Source: an uncultured Bacteroides sp.
GTDB lineage: Bacteria; Bacteroidota; Bacteroidia; Bacteroidales; Bacteroidaceae
NCBI RefSeq assembly: GCF_947632445.1
Contig: NZ_CANRPM010000002.1
Span: forward strand, 1 to 64,000
Length of the DNA: 64,000 nucleotides
Direction: 5' to 3'
Below are positions 37,366 to 45,874 of the stretch, one piece after another. The notes beneath the pieces were generated by a model. The model was not told the origin of the DNA. It saw only the letters and a list, made by a program, of their open reading frames with translations, and searched no databases. Position 1 is the first letter of the stretch; each line of letters starts with the position of its first letter. A program made the translations under genes and the position numbers.

Positions 37366-38160
37366 TTATACGGATACTTTGCCTGCAATGTGCGGATGCG
37401 GGTTATAGTTTGCCAGCTCGAAGTCCTCGTACCGGAAGTCGAAAATACTCTTTACGTCCGGGTTGATTATCATCTGCGGCAGGGGGCGAGGTTCGCGCGT
37501 CAGTTGCAGTTTCACCTGCTCCAAGTGGTTCAGGTAGATGTGTGCGTCGCCCAGCGTGTGGATAAAGTCGCCCGCCTTCAAACCCGTTACCTGTGCCATC
37601 ATCTGCAACAGTAGGGCATACGAAGCGATGTTGAAAGGTACGCCCAGGAAGGTGTCCGCGCTGCGTTGGTACAGTTGCAGGCTCAGTCGTCCGTTGGCTA
37701 CGTAGAACTGGAAGAAAGCGTGGCAGGGCGGCAGATTCATGTTGTTCAAATCCCCTACGTTCCAAGCGCTCACGATGATACGGCGCGAGTCGGGGTTGTG
37801 CTTGATGGTTTCCACGGCTTCGCTAATCTGGTCGATAAAGTTACCCTGGTAGTCGGGCCACGAACGCCATTGGTATCCGTAGATGTGTCCCAAGTCGCCG
37901 TTTGCATCGGCCCATTCATTCCAGATGCGTACACCATGATCTTGCAGGTACTTCACGTTGGTGTCACCTTTGAGAAACCAAAGCAGTTCGTAGATAATGG
38001 ATTTCAAATGCAGCTTCTTGGTGGTGAGACAGGGAAACCCATCGTCCAGGTTGAAGCGCATTTGGTGGCCGAACACGCTGAGGGTGCCCGTGCCGGTCCG
38101 GTCGCTTTTCTCGACGCCTTCGGTCAGTATGCGGTTGAGCAGGTCTAAATATTGTTTCAT
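37366..38160 (-). CDS. thyA: Thymidylate synthase
   Basis: A 264-residue enzyme, the same length as E. coli ThyA. It has the nucleophile Cys 146 in [11 protein letters not shown], the phosphate-binding [32 protein letters not shown] and the folate-site ends of the family. It methylates dUMP using methylene-tetrahydrofolate. Promoter box TACCTTTG lies at 38184. First gene of the thyA-folA pair. Confidence 0.97.
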   Translation of the reverse strand: MKQYLDLLNRILTEGVEKSDRTGTGTLSVFGHQMRFNLDDGFPCLTTKKLHLKSIIYELLWFLKGDTNVKYLQDHGVRIWNEWADANGDLGHIYGYQWRSWPDYQGNFIDQISEAVETIKHNPDSRRIIVSAWNVGDLNNMNLPPCHAFFQFYVANGRLSLQLYQRSADTFLGVPFNIASYALLLQMMAQVTGLKAGDFIHTLGDAHIYLNHLEQVKLQLTREPRPLPQMIINPDVKSIFDFRYEDFELANYNPHPHIAGKVSV

Positions 38161-38183
38161 GGCGTAACTCCTTTATTGGGATG

Positions 38184-38191
38184 CAAAGGTA
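38184..38191 (-). promoter_or_regulatory. -7 box (TACCTTTG) of thyA
   Basis: TAnnTTTG on the minus strand 24 nt upstream of the thyA start. Confidence 0.45.
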
Positions 38192-38233
38192 ACCTTTTTA
38201 GGCAAAGAATGAAGAGACGGCCGTAGGGAATTT

Positions 38234-39484
38234 TCAGAGGAACGGCGTGAACAGATGGGCAAACCACCCCACAAACTTCTTCCATGCCGATCGTTCTTTC
38301 CAATATTCGGGTGTCATCAGCGTACTGTTCTGTTTGTTTTTGTTGAACATTTCAGTGAGTTCGGCTGTCGTTTCGGGGTCGAAGATGAAGGCATTCGTCT
38401 CATAATCGTAGCGCAGGCTGCGACTGTTTAGGTTAGCCGTACCTACGGTGCAGAAGCTGTCGTCCACCATCATAACCTTGGAGTGATGGAAACCGCCGTT
38501 GAACAGGTATATCTTGGCACCTTTCTTCATCAGTTTGTGCAGGATGTAGAAGGCCGCTTCGGGCGTAAAGGGTACATCGGATACTGAAGGAACCATGATT
38601 TCCACTTCCGTCCCCTTCTTCAATGCTTGTTTAATGGCTTTCTTGATGGACTTGGTAGGTACGAAGTAAGGATTTACGAGGCGTATCAGGCTGTCGGCTT
38701 CGCAGATGGAAGTGGCGTACGCACGGCTGATGGAGCGTGGTGTCTCACGTGGCATACGGTCTACAATCATAATCTCCTCAGCAATGCTGTCCGGCAGTTG
38801 GGGTGCGTCGGGGAAGTATTCCGGTCCGCCGATGTGCTGCCCCGTCTCACGGTTCCACATGGTCAGGAAGATACCTTGCAGGTAGCGGACGGCATCGCCT
38901 TCGATTCGGGCATGGATATCGTGCCATTCCCCGATCTTGGGCAGGCCCTTGATATAATAGTCGGCCACATTCATTCCGCCCGTATAGCCTGTCTTTCCGT
39001 CAATGACTACGATCTTGCGGTGGTCGCGGTGTATGGCGTGGTTGAACCAGGGGAAGGTAATCGGGTCGAACTTGACAATCTCGATGCCTTGTTCGCGGAT
39101 TGCTTTCATGTGTTCCTTTGTCAGAGGCTGGTTGTTCGACAGGTTGCCGAAGGCATCGAACAGTGCACGCACTTCTACACCCTCCCTGACCTTCTGGCCC
39201 AATAGCCGGAAAAGGGCTCCGGCAATGGAGTCGTTGCGGAAGTTGAAGTATTCCAAATGGACATGGTGGCGTGCACCTCGGATCGCTTCAAACAGGTCAA
39301 TGAACTTGTCTTCGCCGCTCATAAGTAGCTTCACCCGGTTATTGTAAGCCAGCGGCGCACCCATATCTTTCAGACGGTGCATGACGATGCTGTCGCTATG
39401 GATGGTTTGGGCAACGGTATGTCCCGTATGGAATAGTAATGCCGTTGTCAGTAATAAATGATATATAAAACCTTTCTTTGCCAT
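38234..39484 (-). CDS. Phospholipase D-like protein, cardiolipin synthase family
   Basis: A 416-residue protein with two HKD motifs: HRKIVVIDGKTGYTGGMN and HHSKVMMVDDSFCTVGTANL. The overall arrangement is that of ClsA-type cardiolipin synthases, which join two phosphatidylglycerols. Instead of the two N-terminal membrane helices of typical Cls it starts with a signal-peptide-like segment (YHLLLTTALLFHTGHTVAQ), so it could be periplasmic or anchored by an uncleaved helix. The ATG at 39484 is preferred to 39517 for this reason. Single-gene unit. Confidence 0.85.
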   Translation of the reverse strand: MAKKGFIYHLLLTTALLFHTGHTVAQTIHSDSIVMHRLKDMGAPLAYNNRVKLLMSGEDKFIDLFEAIRGARHHVHLEYFNFRNDSIAGALFRLLGQKVREGVEVRALFDAFGNLSNNQPLTKEHMKAIREQGIEIVKFDPITFPWFNHAIHRDHRKIVVIDGKTGYTGGMNVADYYIKGLPKIGEWHDIHARIEGDAVRYLQGIFLTMWNRETGQHIGGPEYFPDAPQLPDSIAEEIMIVDRMPRETPRSISRAYATSICEADSLIRLVNPYFVPTKSIKKAIKQALKKGTEVEIMVPSVSDVPFTPEAAFYILHKLMKKGAKIYLFNGGFHHSKVMMVDDSFCTVGTANLNSRSLRYDYETNAFIFDPETTAELTEMFNKNKQNSTLMTPEYWKERSAWKKFVGWFAHLFTPFL

Positions 39485-39560
39485 GTCAGTTTTTTTACGA
39501 TAGCAAAGATATAACATCTCACGGACAATACGGTTCTTTGTGCAGGGGAAAAAGTCGTTT

Positions 39561-39893
39561 TTATGCCAAAGAAGCTATTTTTTTGTACATAAGAAACAGC
39601 AGTACGACAACAGCCACTGCCAGTGATTTGGGATCTGTCTGCATCATACCGTTTTCTATAGTGGTGGTGAACGTCTCGCGCAGCGTATCCCACACCAGTT
39701 GCACTCCGTCCAGCAGGACGAACAGCACGGCGGCCAGCGTAAATCCTCCGGCTGTCCATAGGTGTGCCAGGCGGTTGCTTCGATGGGGCAGGCGGCGCAT
39801 CACGCGGCGTGTGAATCCGTTGTCGGCCACTTCCTGCCTTTGTCCGGCGAAGAAGTTTTCCAGTAACTTGTCATTATTTTCCGTCATAACCAT
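39561..39893 (-). CDS. Small membrane protein following the ECF sigma gene, candidate anti-sigma factor
   Basis: A 110-residue protein with a cytoplasmic N-terminal part (DKLLENFFAGQRQEVADNGF) and two hydrophobic helices (LWTAGGFTLAAVLFVLLDGV and SLAVAVVVLLFLMYKK). It has no zinc-binding anti-sigma motif. The start overlaps the end of the sigma gene by 20 bp (14 bp if ATG 39887 is used), which implies tight coupling. An anti-sigma role is inferred from position and topology. Confidence 0.8.
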   Translation of the reverse strand: MVMTENNDKLLENFFAGQRQEVADNGFTRRVMRRLPHRSNRLAHLWTAGGFTLAAVLFVLLDGVQLVWDTLRETFTTTIENGMMQTDPKSLAVAVVVLLFLMYKKIASLA

Positions 39894-40419
39894 TCTGTTT
39901 TAAGTATGTTGCCATCTTTCCTTTGGCCCTCGAAAGATGGCTTTTTACGGTTCCCGTGGGGCATCCGGTAATGCTCGCGATCTTGTCTATGCTTTGGTCT
40001 TCCAAGTAGAAGAGGGTGATGCAGGTACGCTCGATGTCTCTCAGTGTGGCCAACGCACGGTGCAGGTCTGAATGCAGGCCCGTGTCCGGCTGGCGCACGC
40101 AGCATTGGGCATCTACCCGCGCCGTATCTAAATCGTCTGTCTCCTTTCGGCTTCGAAGATAATCATAATATTGGTTGTATGCAATGCGGTAGAGCCAGGT
40201 GGAGAAACTGGACAGGTTCTTGAAGGAGGCCAGGTTGGTGTAGGCACGGATAAAGGTGTCTTGCGCTAAGTCATCACTCAGTTCGCTGTCGCCGCAGGTC
40301 AGGTTCAGGAAGAGGCGCCTTACGGGCGACTGGTATTTCCTGACCAGTTGGTCGAAGGCGCGGGTGTTGTGGAACACCACGACCTGCGTAATCAGCGATA
40401 TGTCGTTGAGTTGGCTCAT
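39874..40419 (-). CDS. ECF-type RNA polymerase sigma factor
   Basis: A 181-residue sigma-70 family ECF protein. Region 2 is visible as FDQLVRKYQSPVRRLFLNL, DDLAQDTFIRAYTNLASF and FSTWLYRIAYNQYYDYLR, and region 4 as LRDIERTCITLFYLEDQSI, then ASITGCPTGTVKSHLSRAKG. It reads out of a DUF6249-type membrane gene with ATGA overlap and into a small membrane gene. The three genes form one operon, probably an envelope-stress or signalling unit. Confidence 0.94.
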   Translation of the reverse strand: MSQLNDISLITQVVVFHNTRAFDQLVRKYQSPVRRLFLNLTCGDSELSDDLAQDTFIRAYTNLASFKNLSSFSTWLYRIAYNQYYDYLRSRKETDDLDTARVDAQCCVRQPDTGLHSDLHRALATLRDIERTCITLFYLEDQSIDKIASITGCPTGTVKSHLSRAKGKMATYLKQNGYDGK

Positions 40420-41120
40420 GCTTCCGGTTCGTTTGTGTCTTCGGCATTAAGCGTGTTTTTTTCGTTATGCTCCGTGCGGGTGATAGGCTGGCTGTCGCCT
40501 TGTTTCGGCTGGGTATAATAGATAGTCACCTGTCCGAATCCCGTAAACATGATGAGCAGTCCGATGCAGCCCAGACCGAATTCGTCTGTAAAGGCCCACA
40601 GGAAGATGAAAAGCCCGATGCCTAAGAAAATGTTCTTGATGCCTCGATTGCGCAGATCTTTTGTTCCTGTTTCCTTGGCATCCTTGAAAAAATCGGGAGG
40701 CAGCTGTTGTCCGGCAGCCAATGCCTGTTCGGCCAGGCGATATTTGGCCTTTCGGCTCTTGTAGCGGAAGTAGAAGATGATGAAGATGTGTAGCGCGGGC
40801 AGGCCAAATACGAAGATGATAGCCGTTATGGCGACGATAGTTTCCGATACATCATCGCCGAAGTTGAAGCCCGTCCATTGCGGGCTGCTGCTGTCGTGAC
40901 GGTGGTGGTAGGTGCCGTCGTTGTCGGCTTCACCGGAGTCGGTGCCTTCGTAAGTGGTAATGCTCAGAGTGTCGGTGGTTCGTTGGCCGTCTATCACGGT
41001 GTCTTGCAGCTCGATGACGCGTTTCATGTCATTTGCAGTGATAGTTACAGTTCTGTTTCCGGCCTGCATGCCCAGGCTGGTGACGGCCATCAGGCCGAAT
41101 AGGATAAGGATACGTTTCAT
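40416..41120 (-). CDS. DUF6249-type membrane protein heading the ECF sigma operon
   Basis: A 234-residue protein with a signal peptide (MAVTSLGMQAGN), a periplasmic His/Ser/Asp-rich stretch (GTYHHRHDSSSPQ), one membrane helix at about 95-117, a cytoplasmic loop (KYRLAEQALAAGQQLPPDFF) and two more helices (IKNIFLGIGLFIFLWAF and GCIGLLIMFTGFGQVTIYY). The pattern fits the DUF6249 family as I recall it; function unknown. Being first in the operon and overlapping the sigma gene, it may be a sensor or another regulator of the sigma factor. Confidence 0.8.
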   Translation of the reverse strand: MKRILILFGLMAVTSLGMQAGNRTVTITANDMKRVIELQDTVIDGQRTTDTLSITTYEGTDSGEADNDGTYHHRHDSSSPQWTGFNFGDDVSETIVAITAIIFVFGLPALHIFIIFYFRYKSRKAKYRLAEQALAAGQQLPPDFFKDAKETGTKDLRNRGIKNIFLGIGLFIFLWAFTDEFGLGCIGLLIMFTGFGQVTIYYTQPKQGDSQPITRTEHNEKNTLNAEDTNEPEA

Positions 41121-41331
41121 ATTCGTCAGTCTTTTATTCGTTGCTTATTTTTTTGTTTTCTTTATCTGTCAGACGGAATATACACCCGCCAAGTTGCAAA
41201 GAGACAACTTTTTTTTCAGATTTCTTCGGATAGCTCCTATTTTCCCATAAAAGTCGCAGAGACATTTTAATCGTACACTAAATCCCTATAAGTGGGTAGA
41301 CTGAAAATTTGTTTGGTCGTATAAATACCCC

Positions 41332-41339
41332 TATCTTTG
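41332..41339 (+). promoter_or_regulatory. -7 box (TATCTTTG) of the His-rich membrane protein gene
   Basis: TAnnTTTG match 24 nt upstream of the ATG at 41363. It lies downstream of any earlier start in that frame and so decides the start. Confidence 0.5.
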
Positions 41340-41362
41340 CCGCCACAATTTATTATAGACAA

Positions 41363-41707
41363 ATGTTTTTGGAGAAACTGCGCCGCATCATGAAGTATTT
41401 TCTTCCCCTGTTGTTTCTGACGTATTGGGGAGGAGTCTTGCTGTTCACCCATTCACATGTGGTGAACGGGGTCATCATTGTGCATTCGCATCCCTTCAAA
41501 ACCGGCCATCAGCACACTCAGGGTCAGGCCGAGACCATCTTCTTTCTCGATCACTACGTGGCTTCTTCCGTTCCTGTGCTGTTGGTTGCCATTCCCTGCT
41601 TCTGTGCTTTGTTGGGCATGCTGGCTGTTCCTCGCAGGGCGCGTCTTAGTTTGTCGAAGTTGGAGGATGGCATCCGTCTGCGTGCTCCTCCCGTTTATGT
41701 CCTCTGA
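41363..41707 (+). CDS. Small membrane protein with His-rich periplasmic loop
   Basis: A 114-residue protein with two hydrophobic helices (MKYFLPLLFLTYWGGVLLF and SSVPVLLVAIPCFCALLGML) around a loop with nine His in about 30 residues (HSHVVNGVIIVHSHP, HQHT). A metal-binding role in the periplasm is likely. Start is the ATG at 41363 or 41390. The gene precedes a TonB receptor gene by 180 bp on the same strand, and a similar small His-rich gene heads the RND efflux locus at 54 kb, which suggests a metal context. Confidence 0.65.
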   Translation: MFLEKLRRIMKYFLPLLFLTYWGGVLLFTHSHVVNGVIIVHSHPFKTGHQHTQGQAETIFFLDHYVASSVPVLLVAIPCFCALLGMLAVPRRARLSLSKLEDGIRLRAPPVYVL

Positions 41708-41747
41708 TTGACCGATTTATAGTTGTGACCGGTAGGTGTTCATGGAT

Positions 41748-41830
41748 TCACCGCAGATTACTCGGATTGTTATAGATTGTTCCATCTGATTTTCTGTGTT
41801 TGAGGACAATATCTGCGTAATCTGTGGTGA
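41748..41830. repeat. 20-nt inverted repeat around the CAGATTAC motif
   Basis: Arms at 41748-41767 and 41811-41830 match in 17 of 20 positions, and two of the three differences allow G-U pairs. The arm core is TCACCGCAGATTAC. It sits between the His-rich gene and the TonB receptor gene and could act as a partial terminator or be a short mobile repeat. Confidence 0.7.
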
Positions 41831-41887
41831 GTATTAGTTTAGGTACATCTACTCTTTCCTTTATTTAAATAATAAGATAGAAGACAC

Positions 41888-44188
41888 ATGAAAAAATATA
41901 TCTTTCTTGTGGTAGCTGTGCTGTGTGCACTGTTGCCCGCTACCCTTATGGCCGAGAATTTGAAAAGCTCGGATGCCAACATCGTAGGACATGTACTGGA
42001 GAAACATACCAAAGAACACCTTTCTTATATTACCGTTTCATTGAAAGGTACCACTATCGGTACCTTGACCGATGTCACGGGTCACTATTTTCTGAAAAAC
42101 TTGCCTGAAGGTCGCTTTACATTGCAAGTCAGTTCCGTGGGCTACAAGACCTTGACGCGAGAAGTTGTTCTGAAGAAGGGCGTCACGCTGGAGGAAAACT
42201 TTGAATTGGAGGAAGACCTCGTGACATTGGACGGTGTGGTGGTCACCGCCAACCGCAGTGAGACTACCCGCCGCCTGGCTCCCACGCTGGTCAATGTCAT
42301 GGATTTCAAACTCTTCGAGCAGACCAACTCCACTACGCTTGCTCAGGGGCTGAACTTCCAGCCCGGCGTGCGTGTGGAGAACAACTGCCAGAACTGCGGC
42401 TTCCAGCAGGTGCGCATTAATGGTCTTGACGGCCCTTACACGCAGATCTTGATTGATTCGCGCCCCGTGTTCAGCGCCCTGGCAGGGGTGTACGGATTGG
42501 AGCAGATACCGGCGAACATGATTGAGCGTGTGGAGGTGATGCGTGGAGGCGGTTCGGCTCTCTTCGGCGCGTCGGCTATTGCGGGAACCATCAACATCAT
42601 CACAAAGGAACCCTTACGCAATTCTGCCCAACTGGGATATACCATTATGGGCGTGGGCGGTCTTTCGTCGTTTGATAATAATACGACGATGAACGCCTCA
42701 TTAGTGACCGATAACCACAAGGCAGGCATCTATGTCTTTGGGCAGAACCGTCAGCGTAGTGGATTCGACTATGACGGCGACGGCTTCACCGAATTGCCCA
42801 AGCTGCGCAACCAGACCGTAGGTTTCCGCTCCTTCCTCAAGACAAGCAACTACTCTAAACTGACCTTCGAGTACCATCATCTGCAGGAACTCCGTCGTGG
42901 CGGCAACTTGCTTGACCGTCCGCCTCACGAAACCGACATAACTGAACAGACCGAGCACAGCATCAACAGCGGTAGTGTGAAGTTCGACTACTTCTCACCT
43001 GACGAAAGACATAAAGTGAATGTCTATGCCTCCATGCAGCATATCGACCGCGACAGCTACTATGGTGGCGACCATTCACTCAATGCCTACGGAGCCACTA
43101 CAGACTTGACGTGGGTGGTCGGTTCACAATATGTCTACCATTTTGACCGCTGCCTTTTCTTGCCTGCCGACCTGACTGGCGGCATAGAGCACAACCAAGA
43201 TGTCATGCACGACAATATGTGGGGCTATAACCGTTATATTGATCAGACGGTGCGCATCACCGGTGCCTTCCTGCAGAATGAGTGGAAAAACGACTGTTGG
43301 AGTTTCCTTGTGGGCGGTCGTTTGGACAAACACAATCTCTTGGATCATGTCATCTTCAGTCCGCGTGTCAACCTGCGCTACAATCTTACGGAAGATATTA
43401 ATCTGCGTGCTGCCTACTCTGTGGGCTTCCGTGCTCCGCAAGCATTCGATGAAGACTTGCATGTCGAGAATGTGGGTGGCAATGTGTCCATGATCCAGCT
43501 GGCTAAGGACTTGCGTGAAGAGAAGTCGCACAGCTTCAGCCTTTCTGCCGACATGTATCACCGTTGGGGAGCTTGGCAGGGTAATCTGCTGCTTGAAGGT
43601 TTCTACACTAACCTGTCCGACGTGTTTGCCCTGCGTGAGATCGGTACCGAAGACGGCATTCTGAAAAACGAGCGCTACAATGAGAAGGGAGCCCGTGTCT
43701 ATGGCGTGACGCTCGAAGGCAAGCTGGCCTGGCTCACCACCCTTTTGCTTCAGGCGGGTGTCACTCTGCAGAAGGCCGAGTATAAGGAAGTCCGCCAGTG
43801 GAGCGACGACGAAACTGTTCCCTTAGAGAAGCGAATCTTCCGCACCCCCGACACTTATGGTTATATGACGCTGACTTACAGTCCTGTGAAACCGTTGAGT
43901 ATTATTTTGTCGGGCACCTATACAGGTAGCATGCTGGTGGAACACCGTACCGGCTACATTGAGAAAGACCGTGTAGAGACTACACCCAGTTTTTGGGAAA
44001 TGAACCTCAAAGCCGCCTACGACTTCACCCTTTACAAGAACATCATCCTCCAGATGAACGTCGGCGTGCAGAACCTCTTCAACGCCTATCAGAAAGATTT
44101 CGACCAGGGGAAGCTGCGTGACTCCGGCTACATCTACGGTCCCGGCCTGCCCCGTTCTTACTTTGCGGGAGTGAAGTTCAGTTACTGA
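41888..44188 (+). CDS. TonB-dependent receptor with carboxypeptidase-regulatory-like domain
   Basis: A 766-residue outer membrane receptor. It has a signal peptide (LLPATLMAEN), a carboxypeptidase-regulatory-like domain (IVGHVLEKHTKEHLSYITVS), and a plug with LDGVVVTANRSETTRRLAPT, QVRINGLDGPYTQILIDSRP and ERVEVMRGGGSALFGASAIA, then a BtuB/CirA-like barrel ending AGVKFSY. The plug carries a CQNC pair (NNCQNCGF). There is no SusD partner, so a small ligand such as a metal complex, siderophore, haem or corrinoid is more likely than a glycan. The preceding His-rich gene favours a metal. Confidence 0.9.
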   Translation: MKKYIFLVVAVLCALLPATLMAENLKSSDANIVGHVLEKHTKEHLSYITVSLKGTTIGTLTDVTGHYFLKNLPEGRFTLQVSSVGYKTLTREVVLKKGVTLEENFELEEDLVTLDGVVVTANRSETTRRLAPTLVNVMDFKLFEQTNSTTLAQGLNFQPGVRVENNCQNCGFQQVRINGLDGPYTQILIDSRPVFSALAGVYGLEQIPANMIERVEVMRGGGSALFGASAIAGTINIITKEPLRNSAQLGYTIMGVGGLSSFDNNTTMNASLVTDNHKAGIYVFGQNRQRSGFDYDGDGFTELPKLRNQTVGFRSFLKTSNYSKLTFEYHHLQELRRGGNLLDRPPHETDITEQTEHSINSGSVKFDYFSPDERHKVNVYASMQHIDRDSYYGGDHSLNAYGATTDLTWVVGSQYVYHFDRCLFLPADLTGGIEHNQDVMHDNMWGYNRYIDQTVRITGAFLQNEWKNDCWSFLVGGRLDKHNLLDHVIFSPRVNLRYNLTEDINLRAAYSVGFRAPQAFDEDLHVENVGGNVSMIQLAKDLREEKSHSFSLSADMYHRWGAWQGNLLLEGFYTNLSDVFALREIGTEDGILKNERYNEKGARVYGVTLEGKLAWLTTLLLQAGVTLQKAEYKEVRQWSDDETVPLEKRIFRTPDTYGYMTLTYSPVKPLSIILSGTYTGSMLVEHRTGYIEKDRVETTPSFWEMNLKAAYDFTLYKNIILQMNVGVQNLFNAYQKDFDQGKLRDSGYIYGPGLPRSYFAGVKFSY

Positions 44189-44224
44189 TGCGTAGAGGCA
44201 GATACAGATTCTCCTGCAAAAGAA

Positions 44225-44305
44225 AAAGAGGAACATCCCGGCACGGCACATGTCTATCGTATATGCTGCATCGTATGTTCGACTTTACCGGAGGCGTTCC
44301 TCTTT
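44225..44305 (+). terminator. Probable terminator of the TonB receptor gene
   Basis: AAAGAGGAAC at 44225 and GTTCCTCTTT at 44296 are perfect complements with a 61-nt intervening stretch that can fold further (CCCGG/CCGG). Confidence 0.5.
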
Positions 44306-44367
44306 CCTTTCGTGAAATGACTCCTTTTTGCGGTTCTGTACTTAGCAACTGATTAAGTTCTAATTTA

Positions 44368-44519
44368 ACGTGAGTTCGACGAATTTTAAGTTCTTATGAA
44401 TTTGGTGATTAGCGAAAATTGTTGTAACGTTATAGTGCTGATTTATAAATGTTTACAAACAATAATCGTTATGATCACCGAAAGCAAAGTTATAGAATTA
44501 TTCTGCATGGCAGATGAGA
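44368..44519 (+). mobile_element. IS982-type left-end fragment
   Basis: About 150 bp matching the left end and first codons of the element at 45875, starting with the same terminal repeat (ACGTGAGTTCGACGAATT). Similarity ends abruptly at 44518, after which other DNA follows. It too is preceded by the 7-mer TAATTTA (44361-44367). Confidence 0.8.
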
Positions 44520-44624
44520 GCCAGCCCAATAAACAAACAACCAGCCGTTGACTTTTTTGCGTATGGAATAATTTGACATCAGAATCAGGCATACCAAAAT
44601 TATCGCAGGAAATATCTGTATCAT
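44490..44624 (-). pseudogene. Truncated membrane protein gene cut by the IS fragment
   Basis: A 44-codon frame begins MIQIFPAIILVCLILMSNYS and continues IRKKVNGWLFVYWAG before it enters IS sequence and stops. It looks like the first membrane helix and loop of a polytopic protein; the style resembles EpsG/Wzy-like polysaccharide polymerases, but that is weak. With the neighbouring acyltransferase it suggests the remains of a surface glycan locus. Confidence 0.45.
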
Positions 44625-44788
44625 TTTTTAACTACCGGGAATATTAAATATGGAGTATTGAATTCCAATATTATGCAGAAAACGACTGCATACTCCAGGA
44701 TTCTTCTAATTGCAGTTGTCATCAGTCCTATTTATGTATATAGTTTAGAACGTCAGTTTTTCGTCCGTTGCCTATTGTGGCCGATATT

Positions 44789-45850
44789 CTATGGCACAAG
44801 CCCTTTCACCAACGGAATCCTTTTCATTACCCAAACGATAAGGACACAGAAAGCATACATCACAACGAAACGTATGAGTATCACCGATTCCGGTATCTTG
44901 AAATAATGGAGTGCCTTGAAACCGATTGATTGTACCAGATATATCCCCAAACTCAATGAGCTATAATGAGCCAGGCTCTCCTCCCTGATGTGAAGGCGGG
45001 CAAGCAGTCTTTGCCAGTCATAGTTCTTGACGAACAGGAATACCGCCGTTGCGCTCAGTATGCATGGCACATTCGTGTACTGCAGGAAATACTTGTAATG
45101 TCCGGGGGCGTAGAGAGTCAACAAGGCTGTTCCCGCATACATGACAATCATGGACAAAATCCCCGTCATGTATATTCTACGTCCGGTGGCCCGGCTTATC
45201 TCATAATGTCCCACGTAATACCCCAGAACGGTGAAATACAAAAACCGAGAACCTAAAAGGTAAATGTCCGCCAAAGTGTTTCTTGCAGTGAAATCCGCAT
45301 CCAATGGGGGAATCCAGCTAAGCAACAGTCCGGTTATCAGGAAGAGGCGCAGCAGTTTCCGCCCGGCATTCAGTACGAACACAGCCAGAAACGGCATGGA
45401 AAGATAGATTAGTATCAGCGGCACGAAGAACCACATGAAACCATTGTATTCAAAGAGGACAAATTTCCGTACCAACGTTGGAATCGTCTCCATTGGCTCT
45501 CCTTTCAAGTAAAGCGTGAATATGTGCACGCACATGTAGAAAAGATTCCATAATATGAGCGGAACACCAAGCCGCTGCCATCTTCTCATATAAAACGTTT
45601 TTACCCCCCCCCATGCATCTTGCCTGTTGTCATGGATTAACGATTTGCGCATCAGGGTAAAGCCTGACAGCATAAAGAATATATTTACCGGCCACAGCAC
45701 GAAACTATGCGTGAACAGCCCTATATACCAGTTGGCCGAGGGAGTGCCGGAGAAAGCATGCACCTCCTTATTGGTGCAGTGGAGCAAAAATACCCCTGCA
45801 CAAGCCATGATGTTAAGCGCATCTATCCATACGATTCTTTCTTTAGCCAT
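44789..45850 (-). CDS. Acyltransferase 3 family membrane protein (O-acetyltransferase-like), G9 tract
   Basis: A 353-residue protein with about ten membrane helices. It begins ERIVWIDALNIMACAGVFLL and has NIFFMLSGFTLMRKS, RRWQRLGVPLILWNLFY and WFFVPLILIYLSMPFLAVF, the pattern of acyltransferase 3 family enzymes that acetylate surface polysaccharides. A run of nine G in the coding strand (45604-45612) falls in the codons for DAWGGVKT, so slippage would switch the gene off. IS982-type DNA lies 17 bp upstream of its start codon, and a second IS fragment lies past its end. Confidence 0.88.
   Translation of the reverse strand: MAKERIVWIDALNIMACAGVFLLHCTNKEVHAFSGTPSANWYIGLFTHSFVLWPVNIFFMLSGFTLMRKSLIHDNRQDAWGGVKTFYMRRWQRLGVPLILWNLFYMCVHIFTLYLKGEPMETIPTLVRKFVLFEYNGFMWFFVPLILIYLSMPFLAVFVLNAGRKLLRLFLITGLLLSWIPPLDADFTARNTLADIYLLGSRFLYFTVLGYYVGHYEISRATGRRIYMTGILSMIVMYAGTALLTLYAPGHYKYFLQYTNVPCILSATAVFLFVKNYDWQRLLARLHIREESLAHYSSLSLGIYLVQSIGFKALHYFKIPESVILIRFVVMYAFCVLIVWVMKRIPLVKGLVP
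45604..45612. repeat. Homopolymer tract (C9 on plus, G9 in the coding strand)
   Basis: Nine identical bases inside an open reading frame near codon 80 of the acyltransferase gene; the current length keeps the frame open. It is the only such C/G tract that I noticed in a coding region here. Confidence 0.9.
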
Positions 45851-45867
45851 GTCAGTTCTCTATTTCA

Positions 45868-45874
45868 TAATTTA
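45868..45874. repeat. Target site duplication TAATTTA (left copy)
   Basis: The same 7 bases recur directly after the right IS end (46608-46614). Confidence 0.8.
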
